Both the position numbers and the translations under genes were made by a program. This document shows, one piece after another, positions 23,744 to 24,535 of a stretch of 24,535 bases of DNA; position 1 is the first letter of the stretch, and each line of letters begins with the position of its first letter. Source of the stretch: JADFUS01 sp964368765 (GTDB lineage: Bacteria; Bacteroidota; Bacteroidia; Bacteroidales; Rikenellaceae). Below the pieces are notes generated by a model that did not search any database, was not told the origin of the DNA, and saw nothing but the letters and a program-made list of their open reading frames with translations. The stretch is from contig CAYJCU010000022.1 in assembly GCA_964368765.1 (NCBI GenBank), positions 1 to 24,535 on the forward strand, given 5' to 3'.

Positions 23744-24385
23744 ATGAAAAAAGCAGTAATTTTTGATATGGATGGTGTATTAGTCGATAATAACGACATA
23801 CACGTAGAGGCGTTTACAATATTTTGTAAGCGTTATGGGGTAGAGATGAGTGCAGAGAAATTTGTACAGTTCGCAGGAATGGGTAATGATGATATAATAT
23901 CATATTTCATGGGACGTGAAATAGAGGGCGAGGAGCTCACTAAATTATCTCTCGAAAAAGAGGCTATCTATCGTGAAATATATTCTGAGACTATAAAACC
24001 ACTTGATGGCTTAGTTAGCACACTGAAAGCACTTAAGGATAAAGGGATAAAGTGTGCCGTTGGTAGCTCAGGAATAACTGAAAATGTAAATTTTGTGCTT
24101 GAGAAATGCGGAATAGCTAAATATTTTGACGCTATCGCAAATGGCGATATGGTTACAAAAGCAAAACCAAATCCTGAAGTGTTTCTTTTGGCATCCAAAT
24201 TACTGGGTATAGAGCCTAAAGATTGTGTTGTTTTTGAGGACTCATTTGCAGGGATTAAAGCAGCACGAAATGCAGAGATGAAAGTTATTGCTGTGGCAAC
24301 AACACACCCAAAGGATGCACACACAGACTATGACTATATAATTGAAGATTTTACGCAAATTGATATTGATACAATTATAGAGTAG
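23744..24385 (+). CDS. HAD-superfamily phosphatase / beta-phosphoglucomutase-like
   Basis: This 213-aa cytosolic protein has the HAD motifs in order: motif I FDMDGVLVDN with nucleophile Asp8 and Asp10, motif II VGSSG, motif III Lys in KAKPNPEVF, and motif IV EDSFAGIKAA. The helical cap between motifs I and II fits subfamily IA, like beta-phosphoglucomutase or sugar-phosphate phosphatases. Asp10 is the usual acid/base in the mutase. No sugar phosphorylase or kinase lies nearby, so the substrate cannot be told. It lies 90 nt after the S4 gene on the same strand and is followed by an AT-rich hairpin. Confidence 0.93.
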   Translation: MKKAVIFDMDGVLVDNNDIHVEAFTIFCKRYGVEMSAEKFVQFAGMGNDDIISYFMGREIEGEELTKLSLEKEAIYREIYSETIKPLDGLVSTLKALKDKGIKCAVGSSGITENVNFVLEKCGIAKYFDAIANGDMVTKAKPNPEVFLLASKLLGIEPKDCVVFEDSFAGIKAARNAEMKVIAVATTHPKDAHTDYDYIIEDFTQIDIDTIIE

Positions 24386-24401
24386 ATATTATGAAACGAA
24401 G

Positions 24402-24452
24402 CATAAATTTATAATAATTAATTAACCCATAGGTGATTATTATAAATTTGTG
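24402..24452 (+). terminator. AT-rich hairpin after the HAD gene
   Basis: CATAAATTTATAATAAT (24402-24418) pairs with 24436-24452 (ATTATTATAAATTTGTG) at 16 of 17 positions around a 17-nt loop. It lies shortly after the stop codon and may end the transcript, although it has few G-C pairs and no distinct T run. Confidence 0.45.
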
Positions 24453-24483
24453 TCTGAGTTACATACGACAAATGAAAAACAAA

Positions 24484-24535
24484 TATTGTTGTCCGGTAAA
24501 AAAATCAAAAAACCTAGTAACTACCTATCCTGCAA
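24484..24535 (+). repeat. Dispersed repeat family R1, copy E (left end, cut by window)
   Basis: TATTGTTGTCCGGTAAAAAA is followed by ATCAAAAAACCTAGTAACTA and CCTATCCTGCAA, which match the left ends of copies B and D closely. The rest lies past the window end. The left terminus GTTGTCCGG is shared with copy B. Confidence 0.8.

Overview
The window looks like a low-GC chromosome segment from a member of the Bacteroidota, most likely order Bacteroidales. The signs are: several -7 boxes of the Bacteroidota type TAnnTTTG; a lysine exporter encoded as two overlapping genes; a DUF4293 membrane protein; an adjacent pair of putative glycine-lipid acyltransferases; a LysM plus type-1 periplasmic-binding-protein fusion; and a PepSY-like acidic lipoprotein. 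Genus and family cannot be fixed from the sequence alone. Almost all genes are intact housekeeping genes. I see no rRNA, tRNA, transposase, phage gene or CRISPR array.

Layout. A small DUF5684-like membrane protein (minus) sits at the left edge, divergent from pta-ackA (plus), the acetate/acetyl-phosphate pathway. After a 618-bp gap holding a terminator and a full copy of a dispersed repeat come ahpC-ahpF (plus), the peroxide-detoxifying pair. Two tandem hairpins separate ahpF from a convergent acidic lipoprotein gene. From about 19.1 kb down to 7.0 kb runs a long minus-strand array: rluA-type pseudouridine synthase, DUF4293, glsA-like and glsB-like acyltransferases, lepA, dnaN, DnaQ-like exonuclease, LysM/PBP1 protein, recA, then (after a repeat) hisS and the two halves of lysO. 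Spacing is mostly under 25 nt or overlapping, so these are probably one or two operons mixing translation, replication, recombination and envelope functions. A putative iron-sulfur flavoprotein gene diverges from rluA. It is followed by a 495-bp non-coding region with tandem 43-bp repeats and a very long inverted repeat. Then come a minus-strand set (prfA, pyrF, and a RimK-like ATP-grasp gene overlapping pyrF) and two plus-strand genes, a stand-alone S4 RNA-binding protein and a HAD phosphatase.

The most interesting signals are non-coding. (1) One dispersed repeat family of about 200-220 bp has five recognisable copies or parts here (window start, 3.1-3.3 kb, 7.0 kb, 9.3-9.5 kb, window end) plus an inverted fragment. 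The best copy has 17-bp terminal inverted repeats matching at 15 positions, so it resembles a MITE. Its right-hand block stays conserved even in a truncated copy and lies just past stop codons of minus-strand genes. (2) The 19.85-20.31 kb gap between convergent genes combines tandem repeats with roughly 98-bp inverted arms that each carry their own small hairpin. Neither element has protein-coding support in the window.
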